From NCBI RefSeq assembly GCF_013348785.1, contig NZ_CP054691.1, positions 2,108,001 to 2,172,000 on the forward strand: DNA of 64,000 bases, given 5' to 3'. Position 1 is the stretch's first letter. Each line of letters opens with the position of its first letter. A model generated the notes under the pieces. The model did no database searches and was not told the origin of the DNA. It saw only the letters and a program-made list of their open reading frames with translations. The translations under genes and the position numbers were made by a program. Positions 9,475 to 19,042 of this stretch are shown here, piece after piece. This stretch comes from Gordonia sp. X0973 (GTDB lineage Bacteria > Actinomycetota > Actinomycetes > Mycobacteriales > Mycobacteriaceae).

Positions 9475-10092
9475 GTGGCGATCACCCGGACCGACGTGCT
9501 GGACGCGGCGCGGGCGATCCTGTGCCAGCACAGTCTGGCCGACCTCTCGATGCGACGCCTCGCCGCCGAACTCGGCGTATCGCCCAACGCCCTCTATTGG
9601 CATTACCCGGACAAGCAGTCCCTCCTCGCCGCGCTCGGCGACGACATCCTCGCCGGCGTCGCGACGCCGCCGGGCGACCTGCCGTGGGACGAACGACTCG
9701 AGCGGCTGACCAGGGCGATGCGGGCGAGCCTGTGCGCGGTCCCCGACAGCGCCGAACTCGTTTCGTCGAGCTGGTCGAGCGGACTCTCGACGAGGACGGT
9801 GTTGACCCGCCTCACCGAGGCCGCCCGCGCGGGCGGCCTGGGCGAGGCGGACTGCCGCGGGCTGGTCACCGCCCTCGCGCAGCTGACCATCGGGCTGACC
9901 ATCGAGGAACAGACCCGACGGCAGATGGAACGGCTGGGCGCGACCACCCCGGGCAATCGAGATTTCGACGCCGAGTTCGACGACGCGCTGGCCATCGTCC
10001 TCGCCGGCGCGCGCCAGCTCGCCGACTCCTCCGCGACCGCCGCCGATACCGTGCAAGCCGGGCAAAGCGGACCATCATCGCTGCTGGCCTGA
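9475..10092 (+). CDS. bioQ: TetR-family regulator, biotin repressor BioQ type
   Basis: A 205-residue TetR protein. The N-terminal helix-turn-helix is clear: [20 protein letters not shown] followed by [13 protein letters not shown]. The C-terminal ligand domain is less conserved. The GTG at 9475 has AAGGAG seven bases upstream. It is divergent from the bio operon across a palindrome carrying both promoters, as in BioQ systems of corynebacteria and mycobacteria. In those, the signal is relayed through biotinylation state by an unresolved route; this is not visible here. Confidence 0.85.
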   Translation: MAITRTDVLDAARAILCQHSLADLSMRRLAAELGVSPNALYWHYPDKQSLLAALGDDILAGVATPPGDLPWDERLERLTRAMRASLCAVPDSAELVSSSWSSGLSTRTVLTRLTEAARAGGLGEADCRGLVTALAQLTIGLTIEEQTRRQMERLGATTPGNRDFDAEFDDALAIVLAGARQLADSSATAADTVQAGQSGPSSLLA

Positions 10093-10106
10093 GCCTTTTC
10101 TCAGGC
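10087..10106 (+). terminator. Short hairpin at the bioQ stop
   Basis: GCCTGAG and CTCAGGC form a 7-bp stem with a six-base loop, spanning the bioQ stop codon. There is no T-run after it, so termination is uncertain. Confidence 0.3.
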
Positions 10107-10130
10107 GGTCCGTGGTATCTTCGCTCACCG

Positions 10131-12413
10131 ATGACCGTCGCCAGCTCCAAGCCCCCAGCCAGCGCCGCCGCCCCTCGCAGTGGCGGCCAGTCCACATCGT
10201 TGCCCTATCGCAAGGACCTCGACGGCCTGCGCGGCGTGGCCATCCTGCTCGTCGCCTGCTTCCACGTCTGGTTCGGCCGGGTCTCCGGCGGCGTCGACGT
10301 CTTCCTCACGCTGTCCGGGTACTTCTTCGTCGGGTCGCTGCTGCGTCACGCCATCGTCGCGCAGTCGCCCGCCATGTCCTACCGATCCGCCGGAACGCCG
10401 TGGCCACGCCTCAAGCGACTCCTCAAGCGCCTGCTCCCGGCGCTGTTCACCGTGCTGATCGGCATCACCTTCCTCACCGTCGCCGTCATCCCGCAGGCCC
10501 GCTGGATCGGGGTCGGCAAGGAGATCGTCGCGTCGGCGCTCTACTACCAGAACTGGTATCTCGCGAAGAACTCGCAGGACTACCTGGCCGCGAGTTCGAC
10601 CAACAGCCCGCTGCAGCACATCTGGTCGATGTCGGTCCAGGGCCAATTCTTCGTCGGACTCCTGCTCATCGCGATGCTGACCACCGTCCTCCTCAAGCTG
10701 GCGGCCCCGCTGTTGGCGAAGACGGGGACCGAGCGCAGCATCCGGGTCGTCGTCGGAACCCTGGTCCTGGGGCTGACCGCGTTGTCCTTCTATTGGGCGG
10801 CCATGCGCCACGGCGTCGACCAGGCGTTCAACTACTACGACACCTTCGCGCGCATCTGGGAGCCGCTGGCCGGCGGGCTCCTCGCGATCTGGATGCCGCG
10901 CGCCCGCGTCGCCAACTGGATCCGCAACCTCGTCGGCGTCGTGGCACTGTTGCTCATCCTCACCTGCGGCTGGTGGATCAACGGCGTCAAGGAGTACCCC
11001 GGCCCGATGGCGCTGGTCCCGGTCGGCGCCACGATCGCCCTGATCTGGGTGGGCGCGACCCAACTCACCCGGCCGCTGCCCGACGGGAGCACCCAGGAGC
11101 CGCCGCTCGTCTCGCGGCTGCTCGCCACCGATCAGGGCGTGTGGCTGGGCAACGTGGCCTACTCCCTGTACCTGATCCACTGGCCCCTGCTGATCTTCTT
11201 CCTGACCTGGCGCGACAAGGCGAATATCGTCGGCGGACCCGACCCCGACGCGTGGAATATGTTCCTCGGCTTCCTCCAGGGCAGCGCGATCCTGCTGATC
11301 TCCCTGCTCCTGGCCTGGCTGTGCAAGCGCTACATCGAGGACCCCGTCCGATACTCCCGCCGCCCGATTCCGCTGCGGCGCGGCGCGACAGCCGCACCGG
11401 AGGTCACCCGCGACGCGGGCAAGTGGCGGCGCCGACTGCTCGGCTACGGCACCGTCGTGTCGACGATCCTCGTCGTCGCGATGCTGGCGGTCGGGGTGTC
11501 GACGAAGGTGTGGACGTGGCACGTCATGTCGCAGAAGGTCGACACCCGCACCCTCAACCCGCACGAGTACCCGGGGGCGCGCGCCCTGCTCGACGGCTGG
11601 CCCGTCCCCGACGCACCGCCGCGGCCCGCGCCGAACGTCGCCGAGTTCGACTTCCCGGAGACCAGCACCGACGGCTACATGTCGAACTTCCTCGACAACG
11701 ACATCCACGTCGGCGTCTACGGGGACAAGAACGCCAAGCGGACCATCGCGCTGGCCGGCGGGTCGCACGCCGAGTTCTGGATCACCGCGATGAACATCCT
11801 GGGCAAGCGCTACGGCTTCAAGGTGAAGACCTACCTCAAGATGGGCTGCCCGCTGACCGACGACCGCCACCCGGTGAAGTCGGGCACCGACAACCCGTAC
11901 CCGGAGTGCTACGACTGGGGCCAGCGCGTCGTCAAGCAGATCATCGCCGACCGCCCGGACGCGGTGATGACGAACTCGACGCGGCCGCGGGACCACAAGC
12001 CGGGCGACTACATGCCGCCGGACTACCTCCCGATCTTCGGCGCCTTCCTGGACGCGGGCATCCCGATCATCGGCATGCGCGACACCCCGTGGCCGCGGGA
12101 TAAGCACGGCCAGGGCTTCATCACGCCGCAATGCCTCTCCGACGGCGGGACGGCCGACAGCTGCGGCACGGTCCGCCGCTCGGCCCTGTCGCCGACCGAC
12201 CCGGCGCTGCCGTTCGCCGCGGAGCACCGCGGCATGTTCTTCCCGATCGATATGACCGCGGGCATCTGCAACGACCTGACCTGCCCGGCGATCGTCGGAA
12301 ACATCGTCGTCTACAAGGACTACCACCACCTCTCGGCGACCTATGTCCGCAGCCTGACCGACGAATTGGGCCGTCAACTCTCCGAGCAGATCGACTGGAT
12401 CGGCAAACACTGA
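10131..12413 (+). CDS. Membrane acyltransferase with C-terminal SGNH domain (OafA/OatA type)
   Basis: A 760-residue integral membrane O-acyltransferase of family 3. The N-terminal domain (about residues 20-410) opens with YRKDLDGLRGVAILLVACFH, contains the family histidine in CFHVWFG, and has about ten hydrophobic helices including SLYLIHWPLL. A further helix near 435-455 leads to an extracytoplasmic SGNH-like domain with GGSHAEFW and the DYHHLS catalytic Asp-His pair near the end. Such enzymes acetylate cell-envelope glycans; the acceptor here is unknown. A TATCTT box lies nine bases before ATG 10131, with no Shine-Dalgarno, suggesting a near-leaderless message. Neighbouring bioQ and treY give no functional hint. 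Confidence 0.85.
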   Translation: MTVASSKPPASAAAPRSGGQSTSLPYRKDLDGLRGVAILLVACFHVWFGRVSGGVDVFLTLSGYFFVGSLLRHAIVAQSPAMSYRSAGTPWPRLKRLLKRLLPALFTVLIGITFLTVAVIPQARWIGVGKEIVASALYYQNWYLAKNSQDYLAASSTNSPLQHIWSMSVQGQFFVGLLLIAMLTTVLLKLAAPLLAKTGTERSIRVVVGTLVLGLTALSFYWAAMRHGVDQAFNYYDTFARIWEPLAGGLLAIWMPRARVANWIRNLVGVVALLLILTCGWWINGVKEYPGPMALVPVGATIALIWVGATQLTRPLPDGSTQEPPLVSRLLATDQGVWLGNVAYSLYLIHWPLLIFFLTWRDKANIVGGPDPDAWNMFLGFLQGSAILLISLLLAWLCKRYIEDPVRYSRRPIPLRRGATAAPEVTRDAGKWRRRLLGYGTVVSTILVVAMLAVGVSTKVWTWHVMSQKVDTRTLNPHEYPGARALLDGWPVPDAPPRPAPNVAEFDFPETSTDGYMSNFLDNDIHVGVYGDKNAKRTIALAGGSHAEFWITAMNILGKRYGFKVKTYLKMGCPLTDDRHPVKSGTDNPYPECYDWGQRVVKQIIADRPDAVMTNSTRPRDHKPGDYMPPDYLPIFGAFLDAGIPIIGMRDTPWPRDKHGQGFITPQCLSDGGTADSCGTVRRSALSPTDPALPFAAEHRGMFFPIDMTAGICNDLTCPAIVGNIVVYKDYHHLSATYVRSLTDELGRQLSEQIDWIGKH

Positions 12414-12417
12414 CCGG

Positions 12418-12423
12418 TAGAGT
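12418..12423 (+). promoter_or_regulatory. Putative -10 box of treY, leaderless start
   Basis: TAGAGT followed by seven bases and GTG 12431. The same hexamer and spacing occur in front of dnaE. Confidence 0.5.
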
Positions 12424-12430
12424 TGCCCCT

Positions 12431-14776
12431 GTGGCGGCTGCGCACTCCTCGAACCCCGACAGCGTGGCTCCGGTGGCCACCTACCGGGTGCAGCTCACGC
12501 CGGAATTCGGCTTCGCAGAGCTGCGCAGGGCGCTCAAACCGATCGCCGCCCTCGGCGTCAGCCACCTGTACCTCTCACCGATCCTGGCCGCGATGCCCGG
12601 CTCGGCCCACGGCTACGACTGGTCGCCGCCGGCGCGGATCAGCACGGTCCTCGGCGGGCGCGACGAGTTCGCCCGGCTGCGCGAGGCCGCGGCCAAACGC
12701 GGGCTCGGGATCATCGTCGACATCGTCCCCCAGCACGTCGGCATCGCCGACCCCGGCGCCAATCCGTGGTGGTCCGACGTCCTGCGCAACGGGCTGGACT
12801 CGGCCCACGCCCACTGGTTCGACCTCCTGCCGGCGCCGGACGGAAAGATCGACCTGCCCGTCCTGGGCGACGACGGATTCGACGCCGTCATGCTCGACGT
12901 CGAGAACGAGCGGCTCTGCTACCACGACCGCTGGTTCCCCACCGCGCCGGCGACGGTACGGCCCGGCGACGACGCCGGCACCGTCGCGGAGCGCCAGCAC
13001 TACCGCCTCGTCGCGCATGCGAGCGGCCGCTACGGATACCGGCGGTTCACCGACGTCGCCGAGCTGGCCGCCCTGCGCGTCGAGAACCCCGAGGTCTACG
13101 AGGCCACCCACGGCTGGTTGATCGACCTGATCGGGGCCGACCTCGTCGACGGGGTACGGGTCGACCACCTCGACGGCATCGCCTACCCCGGCCCCTACCT
13201 CCACCGACTCCGCAAGGACGTCGGCCCGGACCGGCTGATCTACGTCGAGAAGACCCTGAGCCATCTGGAACCGTTGAACCCCGACTACCCCGTCGACGGG
13301 ACCACCGGATACGACCAGCTGGGCGTCGTGGGCGCGCCGTTCACCTCGCACGCCGGGCTGCGCGAACTCACCGAGCTGTGCGAGGTCGCGACCGGGATCA
13401 GCGGCGATTCGGCATGGATGCTCCTGGAGATGCACGACCTCAAACGCCAGTCGCTGGCCACCGCCTACTCGGCCGAACACGCCCGGCTCGCGGTAACGCT
13501 GTGCCAGGCGATCGGCGACGGGGCGCCGACCATCACCGACGTCTGCGCGGCAACGGCCGAGCTGATCGCCTTCATGCCCGTCAGCCGCCCCGACGAGGGC
13601 CACCACGCCGGGCTGATCCGCGAGATCGGCAACCTCGTCGCCGACGGCGACCCGCGGATCGCGCCGTTGATGCCGGCAGTCCTCGACGCCCTGGAGACGA
13701 CACCCGCGGCGGCCTCCCAGTTGGGCCAGCTCTGCGCCTCGGTCTACGCGAGCGCCGTGGAGAACACCCTGGCCTACCGGAACCCGCGTCTGGTCTCCCT
13801 CAACGAACTCGGCTGCCAGCCCTGGTTCGGCCTGCCCGCCCTGCCGACCTTCCACGAGATCAACACCATTCGGGCCGACCGCCTGCCGCGGTCGCTGACG
13901 ATGATGAGTTCCCACGACACCAAGCGCAGCGAGGATGTCCGGACCCGGATCAGCCTGCTCTCGCAGGTACCCCAACGCTGGGCCCTGGTGTTGGTCCAGA
14001 TCAACAAGACCGCGCCGCCGCCGGACCGGATCACCGGCATGTTCGCGCTACAGAACTTCTTCGGGGCCTGGCCGGTGGACGAGGACGGGCCGCTGCAGCC
14101 CGACGAGCAGTGGCGGGCCAGGATGCGCGACTATGCGGTCAAGGCAGCGCGCGAGGCCGGCATCCACTCGTCGTGGGCCGCACCCGATACCGGATTCGAG
14201 ACCGCCCTGCGCGAATGGGTCGACGTGGTTACCGACGATCCGGTCAACGCCCCCCTGATGGACTTGGTCGCCAACACCTTCGAGGCATGGCGGGCCGACG
14301 TCGTCTCCCGCAAGGTCGTCAGCCTGCTCTGCCCCGGCGTCGGCGACCTCTACCAGGGCTCACAATGGTGGACCGACTCACTCGTCGACCCGGACAACCG
14401 CCGGCCCGTCGACTACCAGCGCAGCCTCGAGCATCCCAAAGCCCGCGCGGTGATCAACGCACTCGCCGTGCGCCGCCGCCATCCGGAGGCGTTCGGCCCC
14501 GGCAGCGGGTATCAGGCGATCCCCGTCGCCGGGGAGGCGGCCGATCGGATCCTGGCCTTCGGCCGGGGCAGCGGTGACTCCGACGTCCCGCAGGTCATCG
14601 TGGCCTGCGCGCGGCACACGTACAGTTTCGCGAGCGAACCCAAGGAGTCGACGTTCCTGGAACTGCCGGACGGGGCCTGGCAGGACCGCAGCGACCGACG
14701 ACGCTTCACCGGGAAGGTGACGATCGCCGATCTGCTGACCCGCGACCATCCCGTCGTCGTGCTGGAACGCCGATAG
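12431..14776 (+). CDS. treY: Malto-oligosyltrehalose synthase
   Basis: Glycoside hydrolase family 13 enzyme that isomerises the reducing-end glucose of maltodextrins to an alpha,alpha-1,1 linkage, the first step of the TreY-TreZ trehalose route. The 781-residue protein shows ATYRVQLTPEFGF at the N-terminus, IVDIVPQHVG, the nucleophile region GVRVDHLDG, the acid/base YVEKTLS and the third acid in SSHDTKRSEDVR, plus PGVGDLYQG near the end. GTG 12431 follows a TAGAGT box by seven bases. The usual partner genes treZ and treX (glgX) are not adjacent and are absent from the window. Confidence 0.95.
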   Translation: MAAAHSSNPDSVAPVATYRVQLTPEFGFAELRRALKPIAALGVSHLYLSPILAAMPGSAHGYDWSPPARISTVLGGRDEFARLREAAAKRGLGIIVDIVPQHVGIADPGANPWWSDVLRNGLDSAHAHWFDLLPAPDGKIDLPVLGDDGFDAVMLDVENERLCYHDRWFPTAPATVRPGDDAGTVAERQHYRLVAHASGRYGYRRFTDVAELAALRVENPEVYEATHGWLIDLIGADLVDGVRVDHLDGIAYPGPYLHRLRKDVGPDRLIYVEKTLSHLEPLNPDYPVDGTTGYDQLGVVGAPFTSHAGLRELTELCEVATGISGDSAWMLLEMHDLKRQSLATAYSAEHARLAVTLCQAIGDGAPTITDVCAATAELIAFMPVSRPDEGHHAGLIREIGNLVADGDPRIAPLMPAVLDALETTPAAASQLGQLCASVYASAVENTLAYRNPRLVSLNELGCQPWFGLPALPTFHEINTIRADRLPRSLTMMSSHDTKRSEDVRTRISLLSQVPQRWALVLVQINKTAPPPDRITGMFALQNFFGAWPVDEDGPLQPDEQWRARMRDYAVKAAREAGIHSSWAAPDTGFETALREWVDVVTDDPVNAPLMDLVANTFEAWRADVVSRKVVSLLCPGVGDLYQGSQWWTDSLVDPDNRRPVDYQRSLEHPKARAVINALAVRRRHPEAFGPGSGYQAIPVAGEAADRILAFGRGSGDSDVPQVIVACARHTYSFASEPKESTFLELPDGAWQDRSDRRRFTGKVTIADLLTRDHPVVVLERR

Positions 14777-14777
14777 C

Positions 14778-15596
14778 TCAGTTGCCCGGGACGGGCGCAC
14801 CGGGCGCCGGCACCGCGTTCTGCGGTCCGGCCGGCTGCGATCCGTTGGCACTGAAATCGCCGACGCCCTTGGACTCGGCCACCAGCCACTTGCCGCCCTC
14901 GCGGCGCAGGATCAGGCGCAGCACCACGGTCCGCTTCTGCGGGGTGGGCGAGACGCGCGAAGTCCCGGTGGCGGTCACGACCATCAGCGTCGTCGCCTCG
15001 TCGCGGCTGAGGCTCTCCACCGCGGCCGAATCGATCTTCGCCGTCGCCTTGATCCCGGCGTCGCGGAGTTCCTTGGTCGGCTCCGAGCGGTCGTCGTTCA
15101 GTTCCTTGAGCAGCTTGCCGGTGACCAGCGGGCGCTGCGCCTCGCTGGACTTGTCCACCTTGTCCGAGCTGGTGTACTCGATGCTGGTGACGAGGAAGTT
15201 GCCGGCCGCGTCCTTGACCGCGTCGAAGTCGCGGATCTGCTGTCGGGCCGAGTACCACTGCCAGATCCCGAGGACGAGCAGCGCGACGAGCAGCAGCGCG
15301 CCGAGTGCGATGGCCGCCTTGCGCAGGGTCGTCTTGCTGATCGTCAGCGAGACCGCGCCGTCGCCGGCCGCTGCGTCCTTCTTGTCGCCGTCCTTCGCTT
15401 CGGAGTCCTTCGCTTCGGTATCGGTGGCGTCGGCGACCGCATCCGAGTCGTCGGCATCGTCGTCACCCTTGGGGCGCGGTTTCGCCTTCGGCGTCGACGA
15501 CCCACCCGTCTCGCGGGCCTTGCGCTTGACTTCGGACAGGCCGTCGCGGGACTGGTCGTCGCCGTCGATGGACTCATCGGGGGCAGACTTCGCCAT
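14778..15596 (-). CDS. Mce-associated membrane protein
   Basis: A 272-residue accessory protein of the Mce system. Residues 1-80 are charged and low-complexity with a repeated EAKD-type unit, a single membrane helix lies at about 93-114 (ALGALLLVALLVLGIWQWYS), and an extracytoplasmic domain with a Mas-like fold (about 115-250) ends in a Pro/Ala tail. It is the last gene of the mce operon, 66 bp after mceF, and ends 1 bp from the converging treY stop. Such proteins are thought to stabilise the Mce complex; that is family knowledge. Confidence 0.8.
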   Translation of the reverse strand: MAKSAPDESIDGDDQSRDGLSEVKRKARETGGSSTPKAKPRPKGDDDADDSDAVADATDTEAKDSEAKDGDKKDAAAGDGAVSLTISKTTLRKAAIALGALLLVALLVLGIWQWYSARQQIRDFDAVKDAAGNFLVTSIEYTSSDKVDKSSEAQRPLVTGKLLKELNDDRSEPTKELRDAGIKATAKIDSAAVESLSRDEATTLMVVTATGTSRVSPTPQKRTVVLRLILRREGGKWLVAESKGVGDFSANGSQPAGPQNAVPAPGAPVPGN

Positions 15597-15662
15597 GCAT
15601 CCTTCTTCTGGTCGTGGGCGTCACGTGCATCGACGACGACACACGGGGTTCGAGAACCCCGA

Positions 15663-16817
15663 TTAGCGGTCGAGCGGCACCGTGCGCGCGTTGGGATCGA
15701 AATTCGGCGGCGGACCGGCCGTATCGTCACCCTTCGGGCGCGGAGCGTTGGCCGCGCCGCGGACCTGCTGATTCGGGTCCGCGGTCACACAGTACAGGTT
15801 CAGCGGAATCGTCAGCTCCAGCAACTGCGTCGGACGCGTCGGGGTCACCGGATACGTGCAGTACGGCCGCGGGTACAGCGAGGCCATCGCCCACCAGGCG
15901 CCGTTGTGGAACATCGCCATCGACTTCGACGATCCGTCCCGGACGGCGGGCAGCAGCGCGGCGATCGCCGGGGCGCGCAGGGCGCCCTGGCGGGCGATCT
16001 CGCGGAACTGCTTGAGCACGTCGGTCACCGGGTCGCGGATCTCGCCCAACGACCCGGTCAAGCTGGTCACCTGCCCGGGACCGTTGCCCAGCAGCGTGCG
16101 CAACTCCGCGTCGGCGGCCATCGCCGCGTTGATGACGGCGCTGCCGCCGCCGACCAGGCGCTGCAGATCCGGCTGGATCCCGCTCGAGGTGTTCAGGATC
16201 TTGCCCGTGTTGTTGATCAGGTTCTGCGTCTGCGGCAACACCTTGTACAAATCGGCGAACAGGGTGCCGCCCGAGTCCAGCAGGACGCGCAGGTCGTTGG
16301 AGTTGCCCTCGCTGCTCAGCGCGACGTCGAGCTGTTCCACGGTGGTCTTCAGCTTGGCCGGGTCGATCTGGTCGACCACCTTCAGCGTCGTCTCCAGCAT
16401 CTTCGGGAACGCCACCGCGGCGCCGCCCTCGACCGTGTCGCCGTTCTCCAGATACGGCCCGTCGGCGGTCGGCGGTCGGAAGTCGACGAACTGCTCGCCG
16501 GCCGCCGACAACGCGCTCGCCCGGACCAGGGAGTTGCGGTTGATCTTTGTGCCGCTGTCGATCTTCACCCGCACCGCGACGTGGTCGGGTTGGACCTGGA
16601 TGTCGTCGATGCTGCCGATCCGGGCGCCGCGCAAGGTCACATGCGAGGTCTTCTGGATGCCGCCCGAGTTCGGGAACTTCACCGTGAGGTCGTAGGTGTC
16701 GGCGAAGGGCCGCCACCCCAGCGACACGAACGACAGGTAGGCCAGCCCGACGAACATCACGAGGACCAATGCGATGTTGCCCGACAGCACCGCATGCTTC
16801 TTGACCCAGCCGATCAT
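15663..16817 (-). CDS. mceF: Mce family protein, MceF position
   Basis: Sixth MCE subunit of a lipid transporter. The 384-residue protein has a signal-anchor helix (about residues 10-30), one MCE domain starting around YDLTVKFPNSGGIQ and containing VTLRGARIGSIDDI, then a long helical region expected to build the hydrophobic tube, and a C-terminal part with PYCTYPVTPTR and a proline-rich tail. ATG 16817 overlaps the mceE stop (ATGA). Confidence 0.88.
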   Translation of the reverse strand: MIGWVKKHAVLSGNIALVLVMFVGLAYLSFVSLGWRPFADTYDLTVKFPNSGGIQKTSHVTLRGARIGSIDDIQVQPDHVAVRVKIDSGTKINRNSLVRASALSAAGEQFVDFRPPTADGPYLENGDTVEGGAAVAFPKMLETTLKVVDQIDPAKLKTTVEQLDVALSSEGNSNDLRVLLDSGGTLFADLYKVLPQTQNLINNTGKILNTSSGIQPDLQRLVGGGSAVINAAMAADAELRTLLGNGPGQVTSLTGSLGEIRDPVTDVLKQFREIARQGALRAPAIAALLPAVRDGSSKSMAMFHNGAWWAMASLYPRPYCTYPVTPTRPTQLLELTIPLNLYCVTADPNQQVRGAANAPRPKGDDTAGPPPNFDPNARTVPLDR

Positions 16818-17926
16818 CCGCAGCACCCCTTCGTTCCGGTCAGCTGCGCCAAGATGCGCGTCAGCGTCTGCTCGAGCGCCTTGGTCCCCTCGTCGAGGTC
16901 CTTGAGTTCGGGGAACCGCGAGGCGGCGTCGAACCCGGTGCCCGGCGTCAGGTAGTAGACGCGGGTGCCGACGGTGGCGGCCGACGTCTTCGTCGTGTTC
17001 GCCCACTTCGGCAGGAGCAGGTGCAGGTTGTCCACCAGCGGGCCGACGGTGTTCGTCGCCTCGCGCAGACCGGCGAGCGCCGTCGCCAGGGACTGCAGCA
17101 GCTCGACGGTGTTGTCCTGGTTCGTGTTGAGGAAGTCGGTGGTCGCGGCGGTGACCTTGTTCGTCTTCTCCACCGTGGCCAGGATCATCGACATCTGGCT
17201 GTTCACCGCGTTGATCGCGGCGGGCAGCTTGGCGATCGCCGCCTGGATCTGCGGGCGCCCGGCGGCGACCTGCGCCGTCAGCCGACTGGTCAGCACCATC
17301 GACTCGTCGACCTTCGCCGCGTTGGCGTTGAGGCGGGTGATCGCCGTGGTGAAGCCGCGGATCACCCCCTGGAGGTCGTCGTGATCCGACGGCGTGGATC
17401 CGACCGCAGCAGCAAGTTCGCTGACGATGGTCTGCAGGGAGCCCAGCGATCCGCCGTCAACCGTGGCGGCCGCGGTGACCAGCAGGTCCTCGACCGTCGC
17501 CGCGGCGCGGGTGCTGCCGGTGATCTCGCCACCGTCGGAGACCAGATCGGCGGAGGTACCCGACGGCGGTTCCAGCGCGATGAACACGTCGCCGAGCGGG
17601 GTGGCCTGGCGCAGTTCGGCGCCGGTGTCCTTCGGCAGCTTCGTGTTCTTGTCGATGAGCATCGTGACGACGGCCCGATAGTCGTGCGCCGCGATGTTGG
17701 TCACGATCCCGACGTCGGTTCCGTACAGCTTGACCTTCGCCTTGGCCGGGAGGTTGAGCGCGTTGTCGAACCGCGCGGTGACGTGGATGCCGTCGCCGAT
17801 CCCGCCAGGGGCCGGCAGCGGGATCTGCTCGACGGTCAGACCGGGCAGGTGGCTGCACCCCGAAAGCGCCAGGGTCGCGCTGACCCCCAGCACCAACGCG
17901 GCGCGCGTGGTTGTGCGGACTCGCAT
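16814..17926 (-). CDS. mceE: Mce family lipoprotein, MceE position
   Basis: A 370-residue MCE protein with a lipoprotein signal: LALSGC gives a lipidated Cys24. The MCE domain follows (VTARFDNALNLPAKAKVKLY, GTDVGIV), then a long alpha-helical segment. In mycobacterial mce operons the fifth gene encodes the LprK-type lipoprotein, which this matches. ATG 17926 abuts the mceD stop with no gap. Confidence 0.88.
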   Translation of the reverse strand: MRVRTTTRAALVLGVSATLALSGCSHLPGLTVEQIPLPAPGGIGDGIHVTARFDNALNLPAKAKVKLYGTDVGIVTNIAAHDYRAVVTMLIDKNTKLPKDTGAELRQATPLGDVFIALEPPSGTSADLVSDGGEITGSTRAAATVEDLLVTAAATVDGGSLGSLQTIVSELAAAVGSTPSDHDDLQGVIRGFTTAITRLNANAAKVDESMVLTSRLTAQVAAGRPQIQAAIAKLPAAINAVNSQMSMILATVEKTNKVTAATTDFLNTNQDNTVELLQSLATALAGLREATNTVGPLVDNLHLLLPKWANTTKTSAATVGTRVYYLTPGTGFDAASRFPELKDLDEGTKALEQTLTRILAQLTGTKGCCG

Positions 17927-19042
17927 CTACCCTCCTCCCGTCAACTTCTGCAGGAGCGCCGAGAAGACGCCCATATCGGGACCGAAATCCTTCAGTTGCC
18001 CGGTGCGGCAACCGTTCTTCTGCAGCTTGATCGACTCGCAGAACCGGTTGAGCATCTGGGTGTCCATCAGCGACTTGTCCAGGAAGACCTGTGCGCGCCA
18101 GGCGCCCTGCTCCTCGGAGACCGAGTTCGCCAGGTTCTGGAACAGCAGCGGCCCGAGGTCGATGGTCTCCACCAGCTGCCGGGAGTAGTCGCCGAGGTTC
18201 TCCGCCAGCGCCGCCAGCTTCGACGTCGAGACGCCGATGTTGCCGGAGTTGTCCTTGAGCAACTCCGTGGTGTTGCGCAGCATCGCGTTGAGGTCGGTCA
18301 TCGCGGCGACCAGACCGGGAGACTGGCGGTTCAGTGTGCCCGCGACGTCGGTGACCGAGTTGGAGAACGCCCGCATCTTCGGGTAGTTCACCACCAGCCT
18401 GGTGCTGAGGTCGTTGATCATCTTGATCAGCGAGACCAGGGTGTCGCCGTTGTCCGCGGCCAACTTGCCCGCCTGGCTCATCTGCGTGACCGCCTCGGAG
18501 AACCGCTGGCCGTTCTCCGCGGTGATGCCGTTGGCGATCCCCAGGAAGTCGGCCAGCGGACCCTTCCCGGCTCCGTTGCCGGAGAAGGCCGCCATCAACT
18601 TGTCGATCGAGTCGAACAGCTCGGCGACCTCGACCGGGGCCTTGGCGTTGGCCACGGTGTCGCCGTCCTTGAGCTTGTCCCCGTCGGAATAGGCCGGGGA
18701 CAACTCGATGTGGCGGGTCGTGACGATCGAGGTGTTGACGATCGCCGCGGTCGCGTCCTTGGGCACCGGCACCGACTTGTCGACGGTGAACCGGACCTTG
18801 ACCCGTTTGCCCTGCGGCTCGATCTTGGTGATCCGGCCGACCGGCATGCCGAGCACCGCGACGTCGTTGCCGGTGTAGAGGCCCGCGACGCTGTCGAAGT
18901 AGGCGGTCAGTTCGTACGCCTGCCCCAGGCCGGTCTTCACGGCGCCGGGCACGAAGGAGCACGACGAGGTGGCCACCGCCGCCGAGACGACCAGCGCGGC
19001 ACCCATCGCCGGCCTGGCCCATTTCTTCTGCTTCATCAGCAT
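17927..19042 (-). CDS. mceD: Mce family protein, MceD position, with lipobox
   Basis: A 371-residue MCE protein. Its MCE domain is recognisable from YELTAYFDSVAGLYTGNDVA and VLGMPVGRITKI, followed by a helical region. Unusually for the D position it has a lipoprotein-like signal with VATSSC (Cys28), so this operon encodes two adjacent lipoproteins. The ATG at 19042 and one at 19036 are both possible; the latter overlaps the mceC stop. It is shorter than the large D subunits of mycobacterial Mce1, lacking a long tail. Confidence 0.85.
   Translation of the reverse strand: MLMKQKKWARPAMGAALVVSAAVATSSCSFVPGAVKTGLGQAYELTAYFDSVAGLYTGNDVAVLGMPVGRITKIEPQGKRVKVRFTVDKSVPVPKDATAAIVNTSIVTTRHIELSPAYSDGDKLKDGDTVANAKAPVEVAELFDSIDKLMAAFSGNGAGKGPLADFLGIANGITAENGQRFSEAVTQMSQAGKLAADNGDTLVSLIKMINDLSTRLVVNYPKMRAFSNSVTDVAGTLNRQSPGLVAAMTDLNAMLRNTTELLKDNSGNIGVSTSKLAALAENLGDYSRQLVETIDLGPLLFQNLANSVSEEQGAWRAQVFLDKSLMDTQMLNRFCESIKLQKNGCRTGQLKDFGPDMGVFSALLQKLTGGG

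Noticed and set aside
10125..12410. Minus-strand open frame of 761 codons opposite the acyltransferase
   Set aside because: The plus-strand protein has clear family motifs; the antisense frame has none and is compositionally biased.
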